Assembly (NCBI GenBank): GCA_905331475.1
Contig: CAJNYU010004516.1
Span: 62,001-126,000, forward strand
Source: Rotaria socialis
Taxonomy: Eukaryota > Rotifera > Eurotatoria > Philodinida > Philodinidae
DNA: 64,000 bases
Direction of reading: 5' to 3'
Made by a program: the position numbers and the translations under genes. This document shows, one piece after another, positions 26,892-38,976 of this stretch. Under the pieces are notes generated by a model. That model made no database searches, was not told where the DNA came from, and was given only the letters and a program-made list of their open reading frames with translations. How positions within the stretch are numbered: position 1 is the stretch's first letter; each line of letters opens with the position of its first letter.

Positions 26892-29800
26892 TTATAATTC
26901 ACAAACGAATATTGATTTGATTGTAAAGAAAATTTCGATGTAAATTTTAATGTATATGTAGTCGCTTCTTTTACGTATTATCATTCATATGCTTGATTTT
27001 TCTTTTCTCAAGTAATTTCTTTCTTTTTTTCGCCTATGAAGCCTCCAGGACGCGTTCAGTCGGCAAGCGAGAGCGGATGAATGATGACCTAACAGATTAA
27101 ACCAATGTGTCACTAGTTGATCATGTATATAGGGGCATGCATGCATGCATGCAAAAAGAAAGCCCGGTGGGTACATGAGCTAAAAGTGAAGTTGTTTATT
27201 ATTGTGGCTCAATGAATAGCCAATCGATTGATTTTCTTTTGTTTTGATTTGTATATTTAGACAATTCAACCTTAAGGTAAAAACAAAACTGTGCAATTAT
27301 TCATCCATTTTTGTGCTAAATTTCTATTCTAAATCAATCAAAATCTTTATCAATTGGATACAAATCAATGTTGAAGATGATATTTGCTTGTTTGTCTAAA
27401 GTATGCTCAGTTGTTTTTCTTGGAACTAAAAATCTTGAGTAAAATAGTTCTTGTTAAAAACTTATGACGCCTAAATCAAATGTACCCATTGAAATTCTAC
27501 ACGAAGTCTATATATAGACTAAAACAGCGCGTCATTATCGCACAACTTTTCCCTAGATTTTGATGTGGACATCCTGCCGGTATGGAAAATTGTTGAGAGA
27601 AAGAAAAACCGCATGTGTCATTTTAAAGCTTCTATTAAAATATTTTGATCGATCATTCATAGACATATCTATGTATGTGCATATTATAAATCAAATGCAT
27701 GTTTTTTCTTGTGATTATGACTGATGGTAAATACGTGCAAAGAATTAAATATTACAAATAAATTCTTATAAACTTGCCGCTTTTAGTTTTCGCGTTGATG
27801 CAGTATAATAAGCTACATGACGAATTACAAAGAATGATTGTAGAATATGAACTCTAAGAATAAGAAGAAAAAAAAGCATTGTCTACGCAATCGCAATGAC
27901 TCTTGATAGAAATAATTTCATATGTAAATTTTCTCATAATGTATTTGTTTTCTATTAAATAGAAGAACAAGTTGTTAACGATAATCAAACATTATGAAGT
28001 TCAAATTTATGAACACTTGTGATCTGACGTGATGGATCTTTAGTGGCTTATCTGCATCTGTTCACTAGATTGTAGCATCGCTCGTAAATATTCACATTCC
28101 ATTTACAGCTTGTTTTTTTTTTGTTGTTGTTGAGTTATAGCAGATACAGCTCCTTATCTACATACGCACAAACATTGCCAGAAACGGTTTTAATATGAAT
28201 AAGCATGAGTTACATGAGAAAAAGATCTAGAAAAAAAACGAAGGTAAATGTTGTACACATCAATACACAATCATCATCGTCGCCCCATCGTCATTGGTGC
28301 TAGTAGAAACAGAGTAGAATTGACATAATAAAAAAAAGAGAGAAAAGAAAACAAGAGAAGTAAATCAAATAATCGCTTCACGACATAACTGCATGAGATG
28401 TCACATTGATTTATATGCCGTTCGATACATCAGCAACAACTTCATTGGTGCTAGGCATAGGATAGGAAGAAGTTGTGACTTTTACCGCATTTCTTTTTCT
28501 TTTTTTCTATAAAAGCAAACTTAATAGCTATGTTCTTCTTCGTTCGGTTCCGACGCCTGCAAGGTAGACAGATCTTTGTGGATGAAAGAGCACTAATAAC
28601 ATCCGGAATACATGTTAACACAGATTTTTTTTTATCATAGATCTTGTCAAAACAGTAAGAAAATAAAAAGATTTTTTTTTGTTCATTGTAGACAAGTAGC
28701 GTGCTACGTGGCATCACTCAACTTCCTGATTCATCATTCATAATCGTACAGGTAAACATGCACATCATCCATCAAATATCGACTTGTTTCTGCATGAAAG
28801 TTGAAAACTGTTTCTCGTGAGCATGACTTTAAAAAAGAAGATATTCTTATCACATTTGACTTGATATTGTAAATATTTATCACCTAAAAATTTTTATTCT
28901 TTGCAAGAGTTTTTTGTGCCGTTTTGTTATAAAAAAAAGTCTTATAATGATGTCTTATCAATGGTTCATCAAATTAGAATCAGACTTGAATGCAGAAGAA
29001 AACAATGATCTCTCGACTCCTACTTAGAAATTTATTTGAATTCTAAAAGGTAATTAAGATTTTTTTTATTAGATAACAACTATAAAATCAAGTCGTTTAA
29101 GAAATGTCACTCCAAAACCGATCTTGTCAAGTAGAAAAAAATGAAGGCATAATAGCGTGTGAAACATTCAGATTGCAGCAATATATTCTTATTCTTATTT
29201 TCTGAACGTCAAATTTCTCGTGTGACGTGAGTTGCTATTAAATTGAACACGAGAGCAAGTAGCTCTTATGACTGACATATATAGAGGAGGAAAACGAGAA
29301 ACGTTTGCTTATTACTGTGAATGACGAATTCAGCTCGTGTGTCAGGCAAATGTATCGGATCAAGTTGAGTGATGAAAAAAAGATTCCAATGGCCAATTAA
29401 TAAGCTATACGAGACGAAGAAATAAGAGACAATGGAGAGAAAAAAAAGAAAATGCTTGTACTAACTAGAAACAATATCAGTGACAACAGAAATTTGTATT
29501 GTATCTCTAGTTTAGATGAACCAAGACTACTTGTACAATATATGGGCTACAATAAAAACTATAAAAAGATTAGACGAAGTGCATCGATTCATTTGATCGG
29601 ATATATTCATTGAAATACGCGCGTTATGTAGATGACAATATTAAGAGCAAACGAGTGAAAAAGAATGGAAAACAAGAAGTAGTGAATATTAAGAGAACTA
29701 CTCATGCGCATGTGCTAGAAATAAACGACTATGCAGCAATTGGCTCACACAGAGCAGATTCAAAGAATACTTGAGAAGTCACTTTCTCTTTTTTTATTCT

Positions 29801-30972
29801 TGTTTCTTTTTGTTTACAATTATTTAGTTGTCATGATATATATATATATGTCAGCGTCATGTAAGGGATGAAAAGGAAATGAAGACTTTTAGCGGAACGC
29901 TAATCGCTGATAAGATAGATGTATAGAGACATACAACGAAATACTCAGCAATCAATCTCTACATAATCACTATTGAGTCGACCTATTTGTCAGTTACTTC
30001 CTTCTCTCATTTTACTTACTGACGGACCAATTATAGACTACAAGTAATTCTTCTATAGTATTAATTCTTGTAGCGAAGAAAATCAACTACCTTTGCTAAT
30101 TTACTATTTTCTACTTCAACTTCCTTTCTAACTGTGGCAGAGTCTTATCGTGCGCATCATCTGTCAGGCGATCCATATCCTTTTCCTTTTTTCATTGTAA
30201 AACCCCAAGGCGATGCTTGATGTGTGTACGTTGTTTGATTGCTATGCTTTCATTTCGCATGCATCGGTGTATCAAGACAGAAGCTGAAAATCTCCAGCGA
30301 TTTTGTCGTCAGCATCATTTAATTCAATTCATCGTATGTCGTGCATTAACAGTAATAGTAGTCGTCGAATTTTTTAACGGTGTTTTCTTTTTCTTTTTCT
30401 TTTTCTTTTTTTTTATCATCTTTTCTCTTCTATTCATTTTTTTCTTCCTATCATCTTTCACTGATCTTTTTAATAACAATTATTATTAGTTTCTTTCTGT
30501 TCTTCTTCTCATTCATCTTTCTTTTACATATGCTACTGTGTTAGATCTGTGTTCAACAAGAGTATAAACTGCCAATATTTTAACTTGATTCCACCTAAAC
30601 ACATCGTGTCAACAGTAGTCATCGACATTGTTATTATTTGAATATACATACATTCGCGTCAACAATAATGGATATTCAAAATAACGGGGTATGCAATTTT
30701 CTTGATGATTAAACTTAAAAATAAGGGAGAAAGGATAGTTCAGTTCTCTTTCATATAAATTATCGTTTACTCTCTGTAGACACAAGAATAAGTATTAAAA
30801 GTCAAACGTAAAACAACAGATGCCTGTGTAGGATTAAATATTAACAAGGCATCCACAACAAAAAGAGAAAATTATATTTATTGTAAATTTCTTTTGATTC
30901 ATCTAGATTCCCAGTCATATAAATAGCTCTGATGAATGAAAATGATTATATATTGACATAAATACTATGTTT
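26892..30972. other. Gene-poor region upstream of hemicentin
   Basis: About 4 kb of AT-rich DNA without a credible coding frame. It presumably includes the hemicentin promoter near 26892, but I cannot point to a core element. Minor features are a (GCAT)n run near 27135-27152, a short (AT)n near 29838, and a pyrimidine-only tract near 30380-30455 that reads as a false poly-Phe frame. Confidence 0.6.
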
Positions 30973-31207
30973 CACTGTAAAAAATCCGCAGAATAATAAA
31001 CGGAAAAACCGTTTTTGATGGGGTATTTAACAAAAACGGGTTTATGAAAGTGCAGCGTATCAAAAACCCTTTTTTCCCCGTATATGACGAAGGCAATAAA
31101 CGGTTTTGGGTTTATGATTTGGAAAAAGGGTTTATCAGATATTTTAAAAACGGAAAAAATGATATGTGTCACGTTGGACTTTCATAAACCCTTGTTTTTT
31201 TACAGTG
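30973..31207. mobile_element. 235-bp MITE with CACTGTAAAAAA termini
   Basis: It starts CACTGTAAAAAA and ends TTTTTTTACAGTG. An inner inverted pair, GGGTTTATGAAAGT near 31037 and ACTTTCATAAACCC near 31179, strengthens the foldback. The interior repeats words such as AAACGG and GGGTTTAT. No target duplication is obvious, so the superfamily is open. Confidence 0.7.
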
Positions 31208-32098
31208 TGGGCAGATGAAAGAGTTCATTACGTTCTGTTAAATGGTAGGAAATGGTATGTCATACGTTGCATTTTGATAAAAGCTTTATAGGTTTATCAT
31301 TCGACGCTTTTGTTTTCAGCGTTTACCAGTATGCTTCCTTATAACATTCATTTTAGGCTTCGCTATTTTTATTTTCCACATTGCTATTCCAACCATTTCT
31401 TTCATTCTTCTTTTCCTTTTCCCCTCTTCTATTACTTGTTACTATGCTCAACGATAGTTCTTTACTTACTATCAAAAAAATCAACAATAGAATAAGGCAA
31501 GTATTTATTGATTATTATATAATAAATTGAATCGCGAAATTTACAACAAACGAGTTTTGGTGATCATTAATCTTGTCTACATGACGATCGCAATAGTTTT
31601 TGTATGTCTTTTTTTCTTCATTTCAGTAGATCATGGATATACAAAACCCATACACGAGCATGCACCTCATATTACCGACACTTTCTTGTGTATGCGTCGA
31701 CTATATTGTTCGACAAGTAGTTCTTTTTTTCTCTTTTCTTTTTTTTCTCTTTTCTTTTTTTTGTCACACGTTCATTCATCAGGTTCTTCGATATTGTTGT
31801 ACATTGACAACTATAGTCATCGTCCGTTTTGTTATAATAAAAGAGTTAGAACTAAGATTTTGTATGATATTTGAGTGACTTAGTTTCTCAATAAATATAT
31901 TTCTCTATAGTGTTAGTAGCATAGAAATAGAAATAGAAAGATGGATAGTGAAACAATTTCTTCTTTTCGCAACGGATCAATAAATGTAAAAATATTTTTA
32001 CAATTTTTGTTTAAAATATTTTGAAAAAGAAAAATTTAATATTTATTTAGGACACTGATCTTTTAGCAAGGTCATTCAATAATTCAAGATCAATAAAT
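31208..32098. other. Upstream region of the RASD-like gene
   Basis: AT-rich, with two pyrimidine tracts near 31725-31770. A TTTATTTAG splice-acceptor-like site ends at 32050, 48 nt before the ATG, with a second (CTTTTAG) ending near 32066. Phe-rich frames here are shadows of the pyrimidine tracts. Confidence 0.5.
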
Positions 32099-32962
32099 AT
32101 GGCCGATCAAGATACACGTTATCGTCTTGTTCTACTTGGCGCTAGTCGTACAGGAAAATCATCTTTAATTCATATGTTTTTAAATGGAAAATTTTTGGAT
32201 ACATATAAAGAAACTGTTGAAGATTTACACTATCGAGAATTTACTGTCGATGATAAAACGATTAAAGTTGATATATTGGATACAGCTGGTAAAATTGAAA
32301 GAAAAATAATAAATAATTTTAGTGAACATTTTCAAACATCTATTTTAGGTAATATGGAATTTCCTGCCATGCGTCGTCTGTCAATTGCAACATCACATGC
32401 ATTTATACTTGTCTATAGTAAATTTGTAAAGGGTTCATTTAAACAAGAAAACTAAGTTTATTCTTTTTTTTTAATGAAAACATTAGGTGTAGATAGTATG
32501 TCATCATTTGAAGAAATTCGTCGAATCATTGAACAAATAAAAGAACAAAGATCAAATTATGCTGAAATTCCAATTGTTGTCGTCGGAAATAAAACAGATC
32601 GTACATCTGTTCGTGAAGTTGAAGAACAACAAGTACACACAATGGTGAATGAACTTGGCCCATTGCATTGTCGTATAGCTGAATGTACAGCACTTGATCG
32701 TGCATCAGTCATTGATGTATTTCTTAAACTACTTAGTCTTGTACAACTTTCAGCAGCAAGACAATTAAGTCCTATACTGAGACGTAAAGTCAGTGAAAGA
32801 CTTAAAAAAAAAGAATTCGAAGAAAAGAATGACAAAAGTATTAATCGTAGTCGAAGTCTCATACGACGAACATCTATGAAAAAAAAAGCAGCAACATCAT
32901 CAGCATCATCTGGTAGTGGTGATAAAAATTGTCAAGAAACACCCGATTGTTTAGTGTCTTAA
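32099..32962 (+). CDS. RASD/Dexras-like small GTPase
   Basis: Exons 32099-32288, 32349-32417 and 32487-32962 give 244 aa. The protein is a Ras-superfamily switch. G1 is GASRTGKSS, followed by switch I-like ETVEDLHYREF. G3 is DILDTAG, then the RASD-type signature EFPAMRRLSI. G4 is VVVGNKTD and G5 is ECTA. The joined segment FILVYSVDSMSSFEEI matches the RASD/Rhes pattern. A basic, serine-rich tail ends in CLVS, a CaaX box expected to be farnesylated for membrane attachment. RASD proteins modulate G-protein and nitric-oxide or hormone signalling; the role here is inferred. The first intron (60 bp) is a multiple of three without a stop, so its retention would insert 20 residues after the G3 motif. 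Another RASD-like branch, such as RASL, is possible. Confidence 0.82.
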
Positions 32963-35900
32963 ATGTTTATCCTATCTTTAAAGTATTCTTTCTTTTTTTC
33001 CATATATATTTAAGCCTTCATTCATTTATTTTCCTTTGATGTTTCTGTTTTGCGCAATAAACAATCTGTCAAACATGAAAGCATATTATCACCTGAGGGA
33101 ATTTTAATATTTTACAAGGGAAACAATTTTGATATATTGTTGAAAACTATTTTTCGAGTAGTAATATTGTTTATTATTGCCCAAAATCGTATTATTATGA
33201 TCATTTCATATTCTGAACAAAGAATAATTCGAAAACCCTCTATTGCCTTACTTGTCCTTGTCAACATATCTTGTAGCTAGATAATTTTTATTTCTGGAAA
33301 ATGAACAAATGTCATGCAACATATTTCTACTGTGGATAATTAGTTTTTTCCTGTTTTTTAGACGACTGCTACTGAGATTGATGATTAGAAAGTATTTTTA
33401 TTTTGGAATGCTTCAGCCAGATACGAATAGCATTAAAAAATCCTCGTTGACATAAAAGTTGGACTATTCTATTCTTTTAAATTTATAACAATTCTTTACA
33501 ATTAAATAAACTAATGAAAATCATTACAATGAACGATCTTATTTCAAATGTAATTCCTATACAAAACATGTTTTCCTATTATAAATATAAAATTCATACT
33601 AATTATGTTAATTAAATAGGATTTCCTTTTTTTTTAAAGCTTTTTCTCGAATCAGAAAAGATACGCTTTTATTGAAATAAAAAATTTTGTACTGCTTTCC
33701 TGCTATACGTCGTATGGCATATAAATATATAGATCCTATTTTCAATCTTTACTCATTTATAGTTATCTATATCTAGCATAAGAATAAAGTTATCAGTCAG
33801 TACGAAAAGTCATTTGTTATTATCTTTTAATAAATCATTAAAAACACATTTAGCTAATATATTGACCACATTGATGATATTTTGAGGTTCTCTTACACCA
33901 TGAAAGCTATTGAATCTTATTCTTACACTAGTAATATAACTATCAATGAAGCTCATTGATAGAATAATCCCATCTATTCGCTTGCTCATTTCAACTATTG
34001 TCATATATACACAGTTATAAATAAATATGAATGCTGTAAACTTTAATTTGTATATGTATATTCAGATGATGATTATCATAATTATAGAATGTTTTTCCAG
34101 AAATTGTGCAATATATCAAAAGAAAAATAGAAAAATAAGACCCATTATTGACTTCCATTGGTATCTGTTGTTGTCATTTAGTTTAAATTATATTTAGTAG
34201 TAACAGAAAGTAGTTCGATCAAAAATTCCCTATGTAAAAGATACTTTCAGTAGATAAGTTAGTTTCATCTTCTTATATTAGTTTGCAAAAATAGATATTA
34301 TATTATGTCATCATGACTTGAATGGAAGTTCTGATGGGTAGTATTTTCTATTTGCATAACATATTTTCGCTACTACGAAATCCTAGATATGAGTTCTTTT
34401 TGTTAAAATTATTACGACGATGTTTAACACTCATTGAGTGAAAATGAACAATAGAAATCAGCCTTATTTGATATTAATTTACAACATGGTTTTACAATTA
34501 AAAAACACAACTATTTCATTGAATGCTTCTCTCAAACAATTGCATCATTGATAGAAATTTTTTATTTGATCTATTGTTGCTTCGTATTATTTTTACGGTT
34601 CAATAAATTGTTCTGCATAGCTTTACACGTAGAAAATTAAGATGAAAGATGAGAAATTATTTTTTACCGTTTGTTGTAAAAAATTACATGGGAGAATGCT
34701 GAATTTTACACATCAGATTTACTAATTAATTTACAAGTTTCTTTTAAAAATTCAATTGATGTTCTTTTGTATGTATATAATAAACATAAGAACATTAATA
34801 ATATCGTTGACAATGATGATACGCAGTAAAATAAATTATGTTCTGATGCATACACGTTCACCTTTATACAAATATAGTGCAATCTATACAGTTTAGTATT
34901 GAGAATATCTATCTAAATAGTATTGGTTTACGATAATTAGTGAATACAATTAACCATGACGATTGTGTAACATCCATGAGCTTTTGTTAATACTTGAAAG
35001 CTACCGTTCTCTTGTGAAATAATAATATTTTTATTCTGAAAATATTCTTTTACAGTATGACAATACACGTCAAAAGTTACTATTATCATATAATGGTAAG
35101 AGATTTGATGAGGCCAGTTAAAAGAAGTACACATAATCATTATAACAAAAAGTTGCTAAAAATTATTTTAGATTAAAGTAAAGTTTTTAGTTTTACTCGA
35201 GTGAAACTTCTGTTTTGCTTTGATTTTAAATATTCATCTTTCATCCGATCTATAATAGTTACATGTTTGTAGATTGATAGATCTAACTGATTCTCTAGAT
35301 TTTTCTTTCAATAAGCTTTGAATAACTCTCGTGATATATCGTAATAATCTAGTTGATCGTAATACAGCACTACATAAAGATTGGATGTTAAATAATCTTT
35401 TTAGAAAAACAAATCCATAGATTCTTATATGAGAACTAAAAATAGTAAAGGATTCTTAAATTACCTAAATAACACGTAAATAAGCAGGAAGTGTTTCGTA
35501 ATAATTACTTGTGCGCAAGGTATAGTAGCACAAAACACACGCACGCACGCATATTCAGTCTTCAAAAATATCTTTCAAATGATTCTATAAAATCTTGAAA
35601 TTTTGTGTCATCAGTTTTTAATGTTAATTTTGAAATTATATTGTATTTCATCATACAGATTTTGACTTTTTCTCAAGTGAAAGTTGTGTTATTTTTGTAA
35701 ACAAGAACATCTCTTTTTGTAAAGAACTGCTCAATGCTCATTTTACAATTTTTTTCTATTGGCTGAACATTCAATAGTCATGGATATAAATTTGATCATT
35801 ACGTAAATGTTTCTTTTTCAGAAAGTGTCTTCATAGTCTTAATAGAGACAACATACTAGCTGGAATAGTCTTATGGCGTCGAAAGTAATTCAATACTCTT

Positions 35901-36815
35901 GAGACACAATATGTAATCGTGATGAATGAGATATCAAATGGCCTGGAGAATAATACTCATTTAGCAGGTTCTCATGCATGACAACAAAAATAAGAGAATA
36001 ATAGAAAGGCATGAAAGAATAAATTAATTATGCAAGTTCTACTAAATAGTGACTGTCGAATATGGGCAATGTTCGCAAAAATTTACCGATTCATTTGAAT
36101 ATTTAACGGGCGCACCAGAAAAATGCTCCTCTTAGTGTTTTCTGAACAAATCCTGCATTTTTTATTCTCTGTGTTTGAATTTTCCTCTAAACATCCGCTG
36201 TTTAATTCTCTACAAGATTTGTATTACAAGTTTTTCTGTTGAAAATTAAATGAAGAAATAGAAAAAAGAATATTCAAGCCGAGAGAATAGAAAATGAAGG
36301 AATTACTCAGAAAAAACTGAGAGGAGCATCTATTCTGACGCACTCGATATGTATTCAGCGGAAAGAAACGTGAAAAATATAGCAAAAGAGAAATATAAAT
36401 AATACATTGTCTTGTAATTGTTTTGGTATAGAAATCTCCGTCTGAAGTGAATTTCTTTTTTTATGATAGATATTAAAATCAATAGTATTATTTTGCTATT
36501 TCAGATCACCAAGAGCTTTTTTTCTTCAAAAATCTATTTCTCTGTGTAAAAATTTGTTTTCAAAATATGAATTCGATTACAGCAATTAACAACATCAGAC
36601 TGTTACTGTAGAATTTGACTGTATAGTTACTTGAAACAGCAATCAGTGATTTTAAAGGGTAGATTGAAGGAAGAAGAACGGATATGAGATAATTTGAATG
36701 CGTTCAAAATTAATATTTACTAAGAAAAAAAAGCAGGCCATTATTTTACAAGAAAATTACACGATTTTTACATGATAGTAAATGCGGACCTGTTAAAGTT
36801 TATCATGATACTGAC
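32963..36815. other. Gene-poor intergenic DNA
   Basis: After the 3' UTR of the RASD-like gene, about 3.8 kb of AT-rich DNA contains only short frames. Minus-strand frames at 33810-34004 and 34937-35140 have somewhat protein-like composition but no splice support or recognisable family. Confidence 0.6.
33056..33061 (+). terminator. Poly(A) signal AATAAA of the RASD-like gene
   Basis: AATAAA lies about 95 nt after the stop codon, within pyrimidine-rich 3' sequence. It is the first canonical hexamer downstream. Confidence 0.5.
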
Positions 36816-37405
36816 GAGGGAACATTCCCAAGTGATTCGCACCGTTTGGTCTCACATTTTGCTCATAGAAAAGATCCAATGGCACTAGGAAAAGCCTAAA
36901 AGATTTCGTGCCCTTAGGCCTTTTCTTCGAAGTTATGACCGTTTTAATGAATTTTCCACATTGGTCAAAGGATTTCTAGAAAAATTGTATAAAAGAATTT
37001 CGAACTAAAATTTTGTCTAACAATAGGTCTCGTTGGTGTTAGAAAATTGTAAATCTTTCAGTTAAAGCTGATGCGTTCTTTTAGAGATATTGCAGATTGA
37101 AGAAAAGTCAATTTTACGATAATTTTTGGACCATGACCGTTTTCTTCAATCTGCAATATCTCTAAAAGAAAGCATCAGTTTTAACTGAAACTTTTACAAT
37201 TTTCTAACACGAACGAGATCTATTGTTAGACAAAATTTTATTTCGAAATTCCTTGTCCAAGGTCGAAAATTTAGTAAAAGAGTCATAAGTTTGAAAGAAA
37301 GGCCTAATGGTACGCAATCTTTTAGGCTTTTCCTAGCCTCATTGGATCCTTCCTATGAGCAAAATGTTAAACCAAACGGTACGAATCACTGGGGAATGGT
37401 CCCTC
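36816..37405. mobile_element. 590-bp foldback (near-palindromic) element
   Basis: The left end, GAGGGAACATTCCCAAGTGA, is mirrored by TCACTGGGGAATGGTCCCTC at the right end. The arms run almost to the centre (about 37108 and 37140): for example TTGCAGATTGAAGAAAA on the left and TTTTCTTCAATCTGCAA on the right. The loop is only about 35 nt. No coding capacity. This is a foldback MITE; no clear target duplication was found, so the family is unknown. Confidence 0.85.
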
Positions 37406-38976
37406 ATAAGACAAATAATCGATGGTACTTCTATAAAATTAACTGGTTTTCTATGATTATCACACACTATTCTAAGAAAAAATAGTGTTTCTAATACGAT
37501 AAGCTTCGTCATTTCTCCTTTGTCCTTGCAATGAATTCATATTTCATGTTACTCTAAAGTCAAAATTTGAGATGAGATTATCTGCTAAAATTTTATCTCA
37601 ATTTATTTCATTTACTAAAGCCTCTACGAATTTTTCTTAAGATTGTTTATTTCTTAACTACTTTTTCAACATAAATATCATGTAATACAATATCTCGATA
37701 AAATGTAACAAGCAGGTTACGAACTGTTATTGTATATATGCGCGTACCTTCAATTAAGAGTTTGTTAGTTTCTGTTAGATATCATACCCAACATCTAAAC
37801 TAATAATCGATCGATTACTACAGTTAATCAAATAAAAATTTACACTTCTATAAAGTTTCAGATACAAAGAAAAGTAATGATAATGAACATCACCGAAATA
37901 TACTAATAGACTAATTGGCGTAAAATCATTATTTTTCCTGATTTTCTCGATTATCTGTTCTTTTCAACTTTTCGACAATGTTGCTCGTCTTCGATGCATT
38001 CCGTTCAATTCTAGCCATCATTCAATCAACTTTGTTCAAATAACTAACGACTCATTTAGCAATTATCTTTGCTTTAGATAATTATTAATTACTATTTGTT
38101 GTATGCTTTTAGAAATACAACAAAAATCAAATTTAAGATATGTTTTCTCAGGCAAATTTCCTCGTATAACTCGACTAAGATTAATACTATTTTACATTGA
38201 CAAGGAATTCTTTCAACAGTATACTATCTCTACTTATCGATCAATATTTCTAAATCACTAACCGAAATTTAATCGATCTAAGAAACTAACACAAAATGGA
38301 ATATCCATCATAAAATCTCTAATGACCGCAAAGTATTTTCGTTGCGGTGTAAAAGTCTCATTAGAACTATTTCTGGCAGGTAAACATGACTATCAGAAAA
38401 ATTTGAAACTTGACTTCTTTTCAGTGGCGGTTATATTTCTTTCAGAATATTCTGTTCGTTAAGTTTAATTTTCGTTTCTTGTTTTCTACTCAAATATTGA
38501 TATGGGTCCTTTGTTTTTTTTTTAAATTACCCGAAATATTTGTTTGAATCTAAATTCATATTGATGAATTTTACTTGTAATTTATTCAAACCAATTTTTC
38601 TCATGAAATTAAATATTCTTGAAGAAAAAACATTCAGTAACTAATGTAGGAACCTATTCCAAGTGTATCTTCAATTTTTGAAAACAATTTATTGTAAATA
38701 AGAAAATGGTCGTTTATCAAATTCTAAAGATTAACATTGAAAAAAAACTGCAGCAAACTTTACTTGCTGAAAATATTAAATTAAAAACTAGATTATATTT
38801 TCTTTATTATTCATGTTTCTAGTTTGTTCTAGTTCTATATTCACATGAGTGTTACGTAGTTTTCATGCAACTAAAAATAAACTAATTTATTATTCTTGTT
38901 TTGTTAAATATTGATCAACTATATCTTGATGAATAGATGAATGTTCTTGCTAATATAAAAAAGAAAGTAATTAGAT
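37406..38976. other. Intergenic DNA downstream of the peroxidase gene
   Basis: AT-rich, without supported features. Sequence near 38890-38951 resembles an exon behind a TTATATTAG acceptor, but the upstream exon already supplies a stop. I treat it as 3' UTR or an alternative last exon of the peroxidase gene. Confidence 0.5.

Noticed and set aside
27130..27155. (GCAT)n tract as a regulatory palindrome
   Set aside because: A short simple repeat with no further support.
30217..30489. Poly-Phe-containing frame of 90 codons
   Set aside because: It is created by a pyrimidine-only tract, with no family resemblance or splice structure.
31527..31878. Two overlapping Phe/Ser-rich frames upstream of the RASD-like gene
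   Set aside because: Low-complexity T/C tracts; composition unlike the real genes nearby.
33810..35140. Minus-strand frames at 33810-34004 and 34937-35140 with protein-like composition
   Set aside because: No recognisable domain, no phase-compatible splice pairs between them, isolated in gene-poor DNA.
38890..38951. Possible extra last exon of the peroxidase gene
   Set aside because: The exon at 39009-38977 completes the Cys pattern of a vWC-like module and has its own stop; the other segment lacks Cys.
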